NCBI GenBank assembly: GCA_003456155.1
Contig: DMPC01000117.1
Span: 3,458-10,640, forward strand
Direction of reading: 5' to 3'
Length of the DNA: 7,183 bases
Origin: Actinomycetota bacterium
GTDB taxonomy: Bacteria; Actinomycetota; Actinomycetes; S36-B12
Positions 5,754 to 7,183 of the stretch are shown here, in pieces (positions within the stretch are counted from its first letter, which is position 1; the number at the start of each line of letters is the position of its first letter). The notes beneath the pieces were generated by a model that saw only the letters and a program-made list of their open reading frames with translations, had not been told where the DNA came from and made no database searches. A program made the position numbers and the translations under genes.

Positions 5754-5803
5754 GGCAGGGGTTTGTTGCTCCTACCCGGACCACGGTGAATGTGGCTGCG
5801 TGC

Positions 5804-5820
5804 CGCGCAAGTTTCGCGCG
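5804..5820. repeat. Small GC hairpin in the gap between the two unknown genes
   Basis: CGCGC (5804-5808) and GCGCG (5816-5820) pair around AAGTTTC. It lies 22 bp past the stop of the 290-aa gene in the 98-bp gap before the next ribosome site. It could weakly attenuate read-through; in DNA this GC-rich the pairing may be chance. Confidence 0.3.
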
Positions 5821-5841
5821 CCCGTCTGGATGACGGCTCGT

Positions 5842-6714
5842 CTACCCGGTGATGGACTCGGCCTCGAGGGGGATGGGGCGCCCTTCGGCGGTGCAGTCGA
5901 TGACGGCGTCGGCGGGGGTGTCGGGCTCGGGCGCCCGCACCCGGCCGGAGCGGATCGACTCGCGGATGACGTCGGGGTCCTGCAGCAGCCAGGGGGTGAA
6001 CCGCATCTTGTGGGCGATCTTGATCATCCGGCGTTCCTGCCGCGGCGGTGGCGTGACCGCGAGGGTACGCCAGTGCGCGATGTTCGCCGGCGACGTGGTG
6101 ATGAACGCGATGGCCTCCGACGACCACTCCCACTCCCGCAGCACCGGCACCAGCGCGGGCCAGGCGTCGGGGCCCTGCAGGTTCAGGCGCAGCAGGTCCA
6201 TATCGGTCGGGCAGCCGACGCAGCGGACGGTGACGCCGTAGCACGCCGCGAGGTGCTCCAACGCTGCCTCGATCCCGGGGTGGATGGAGCGGCCCGGCCG
6301 CTTGCGCGGGATCGCGAGCTCGAGCAGGGCCTCCTCGCCCCAGCCGAGGTCGTGCAGCACGTCGAACAGCCCCACCGTCGGGGAGTACGGGTACTGCGGC
6401 GGCTCGAGCTCGTCGTGGACACCGGACGACGTCAGCGGCATCCGCCGCTTTTCGCGACCGGCGCTCTCGCGCGCCTGGTTCGCGGCATTGGACGCCGATG
6501 CGTTCAACAACGCCCCAGGGTTCGGGTGCGTGGCCAACGCCCGGCGCAGCATCCCGCCGGGCATCAGCCGCTCCGACAGCAGCAGGACGATGTCGCCGGC
6601 GATGTCCGGGTCGCGGGGCGAGCGGCGCCGGGCGAGCTCGAGCAGCGCGCGGCACGCCTCCGGCGTGGACAGGTCGGGATCGTTGATCAGCGGATCGAGC
6701 TCGTCGTTATGCAT
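5842..6714 (-). CDS. Hypothetical protein (290 aa), first gene of the leftward operon
   Basis: I do not recognise this protein. The start is ATG 6712-6714, with GAGG 7 nt upstream (minus strand); the stop is TAG at 5842-5844. The N-terminal 100 residues are helical: TPEACRALLELARRRSPRDP (17-36), IAGDIVLLLSERLMPGG (38-54), LRRALATHPNPGALLNASAS (56-75). A basic segment (ARESAGREKRRMPL, 81-94) follows. The run from about 38 to 94 faintly resembles region 2 of ECF sigma factors (acidic-hydrophobic helix, helix, then Arg-rich linker), but the key residues are not clear and no region 4 is evident. Residues 112-160 form another helical block with IPRKRPGRSIHPGIEAALEH (135-154). CVGC (165-168) is a lone Cys pair. 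EWEWSSEAIAFITTSPANI (194-212) leads to a basic stretch (RQERRMIKIAHKMR, 225-238). There is no signal peptide or membrane segment. As first gene beyond the divergent control region it is probably an element-specific regulator or replication/maintenance factor; that is inferred from position only. Confidence 0.82.
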   Translation of the reverse strand: MHNDELDPLINDPDLSTPEACRALLELARRRSPRDPDIAGDIVLLLSERLMPGGMLRRALATHPNPGALLNASASNAANQARESAGREKRRMPLTSSGVHDELEPPQYPYSPTVGLFDVLHDLGWGEEALLELAIPRKRPGRSIHPGIEAALEHLAACYGVTVRCVGCPTDMDLLRLNLQGPDAWPALVPVLREWEWSSEAIAFITTSPANIAHWRTLAVTPPPRQERRMIKIAHKMRFTPWLLQDPDVIRESIRSGRVRAPEPDTPADAVIDCTAEGRPIPLEAESITG

Positions 6715-6764
6715 GGCCGTGCCTCGTGTTCCTCGTCGGCGCCCCTGATCGTGGCGACGCGCTG

Positions 6765-6824
6765 CTAATTGACAGTGGGGGTTTTCCCGGCGAGTGCGGA
6801 ACTAAAACCATGACTGTCAGTTAG
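6765..6824. promoter_or_regulatory. 60-bp interrupted dyad in the divergent control region
   Basis: CTAATTGACAGT (6765-6776) is mirrored by ACTGTCAGTTAG (6813-6824), 11 of 12 positions complementary. Inside, GGTTTT (6780-6785) is mirrored by AAAACC (6804-6809). Both pairs share one centre (6794.5), so 17 of 21 arm positions match around an 18-bp core. The dyad lies between the divergent HTH gene (GTG 6899) and the leftward operon (ATG 6714). It is best read as an operator for a symmetric regulator, possibly binding both arms with a DNA loop. An origin-like or recombination site is the alternative. Confidence 0.75.
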
Positions 6825-6854
6825 GGACCGGTCAGACTGGTTCGTGGGTAAAAT
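6825..6854 (+). promoter_or_regulatory. Promoter with overlapping operator for the HTH regulator
   Basis: TAAAAT at 6849-6854 is a good -10 box, stopping 44 bp before the GTG at 6899. The expected -35 position is covered by a 15-bp near-palindrome, ACCGGTC-A-GACTGGT (6827-6841; 6 of 7 positions paired). It contains a perfect GACCGGTC at 6826-6833. No consensus TTGACA is present at the right distance, which would suit an activator-dependent or tightly repressed promoter. GTCAG here (6831-6835) also occurs in the right arm of the neighbouring dyad (6816-6820), 15 bp away, so one protein may bind both. Confidence 0.5.
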
Positions 6855-6898
6855 GTGGGCAGCCTGGTGGTCTGCACTAGGCGGGCGAAGGGTGGAGC

Positions 6899-7183
6899 GT
6901 GGCGGTCGAGGTGCGGGACCCGCAGTGGTTCGGCGCCGTCGTGCGGGCCGCGCTGGCGCTGCGCGGGCACTCGACCCAGGCTGACCTGGCGGTCGCGTCC
7001 GGGCTGAGCCTGAACTCGGTGGTCAACGTGATCACCGGCGCGCGGCCGTCCTACCGGCTGGCGACGATCGAGGCCCTCGCCTCGGGTCTCGGGGTTCCGG
7101 CCTCGAGGCTGGTGAAGTGCGCCACCGGCAGTCCTCGGCGCCGCACGCCGGCCGACGCCGCGGCCGAACTCCTCGAGCAGCAG
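6899..7183 (+). CDS. XRE-family helix-turn-helix regulator (3' truncated by window edge)
   Basis: 95 codons are open to the window edge. The GTG at 6899 gives MAVEVRDPQWFG and follows the purine-rich GAAGGGTGGAG (6887-6897). GTGs in other frames give Arg/Gly-rich nonsense. Residues about 11-72 form a Cro/C1-type HTH domain: FGAVVRAALALRG (helix 1), TQADLAVASG (26-35, helix 2), LSLNSVVNVITGAR (36-49, recognition helix and turn), and YRLATIEALASGLGVPASRL (52-71, helices 4 and 5). The residues after that are basic (SPRRRTPAD, 78-86) and lead into a domain that lies outside the window. It is transcribed divergently from the orf290-orf265-xis-int operon across a region with two dyads. This is the classic arrangement for a repressor that controls excision genes and itself, though direct evidence of binding is absent. 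It could equally be an activator. Confidence 0.88.
   Translation, partial: MAVEVRDPQWFGAVVRAALALRGHSTQADLAVASGLSLNSVVNVITGARPSYRLATIEALASGLGVPASRLVKCATGSPRRRTPADAAAELLEQQ

Noticed and set aside
4946..6655. 569-codon minus-strand frame read as one protein
   Set aside because: Its first half is Arg/Pro/Ala-rich and overlaps the 290-aa gene in another frame; a strong AGGAGGTG and ATG at 5743 mark the real gene.
5800..6768. 322-codon plus-strand frame opposite the 290-aa gene
   Set aside because: Antisense shadow rich in Arg/Gly/Val with no domain; it would also run through the divergent control region's left side.
6769..6797. TTGACA (6769-6774) as a plus-strand -35 box
   Set aside because: No -10-like box lies 16-19 bp downstream; the hexamer is part of the dyad arm.

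Overview
The window looks like a high-GC actinobacterial chromosome, at the left boundary of an integrated mobile element. GC-rich codon use, frequent GTG starts, a KatG of the actinobacterial type and hairpins without T-tracts all fit this. The genus cannot be fixed from the sequence; a Micrococcales-like host is a guess.

Left part (1-1186) is conserved chromosome: the C-terminal half of katG (catalase-peroxidase), a long hairpin over its stop codon, and a complete tRNA-Thr(CGT) with encoded CCA. The tRNA is a plausible integration target. No second copy of its 3' end occurs in the window, so the other end of the element would lie to the right, outside it.

Next (1187-3241) comes a 368-bp non-coding stretch full of hairpins and short repeats. 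It is followed by a tightly coupled two-gene operon on the plus strand. Its first product is a 184-aa protein of unknown function, possibly PH-like. Its second is a 376-aa protein with an N-terminal DUF4062 domain (flavodoxin/TIR-like fold family) and an unrecognised C-terminal half. The operon is less GC-rich than its flanks in the lines I counted by hand (about 58-63%, against about 68% in katG and 75-78% in the mobile-element genes). It sits between the presumed attachment site and the integrase, a typical cargo position. I regard this pair as the best candidate for an undescribed system, possibly anti-phage defence.

The right part (3268-7183) is the element's core. A tyrosine-recombinase integrase, a MerR-type HTH excisionase and two proteins of unknown function are all read leftward in the order orf290 > orf265 > xis > int. 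An XRE-type HTH regulator is read divergently rightward and runs off the window. Between the divergent genes lies a 60-bp interrupted dyad, then a smaller palindrome beside a TAAAAT -10 box. This resembles a lysogeny- or excision-type control switch. The layout recalls actinobacterial integrative elements or phage satellites, but no replication, transfer or structural gene is visible, so the class of element is open.
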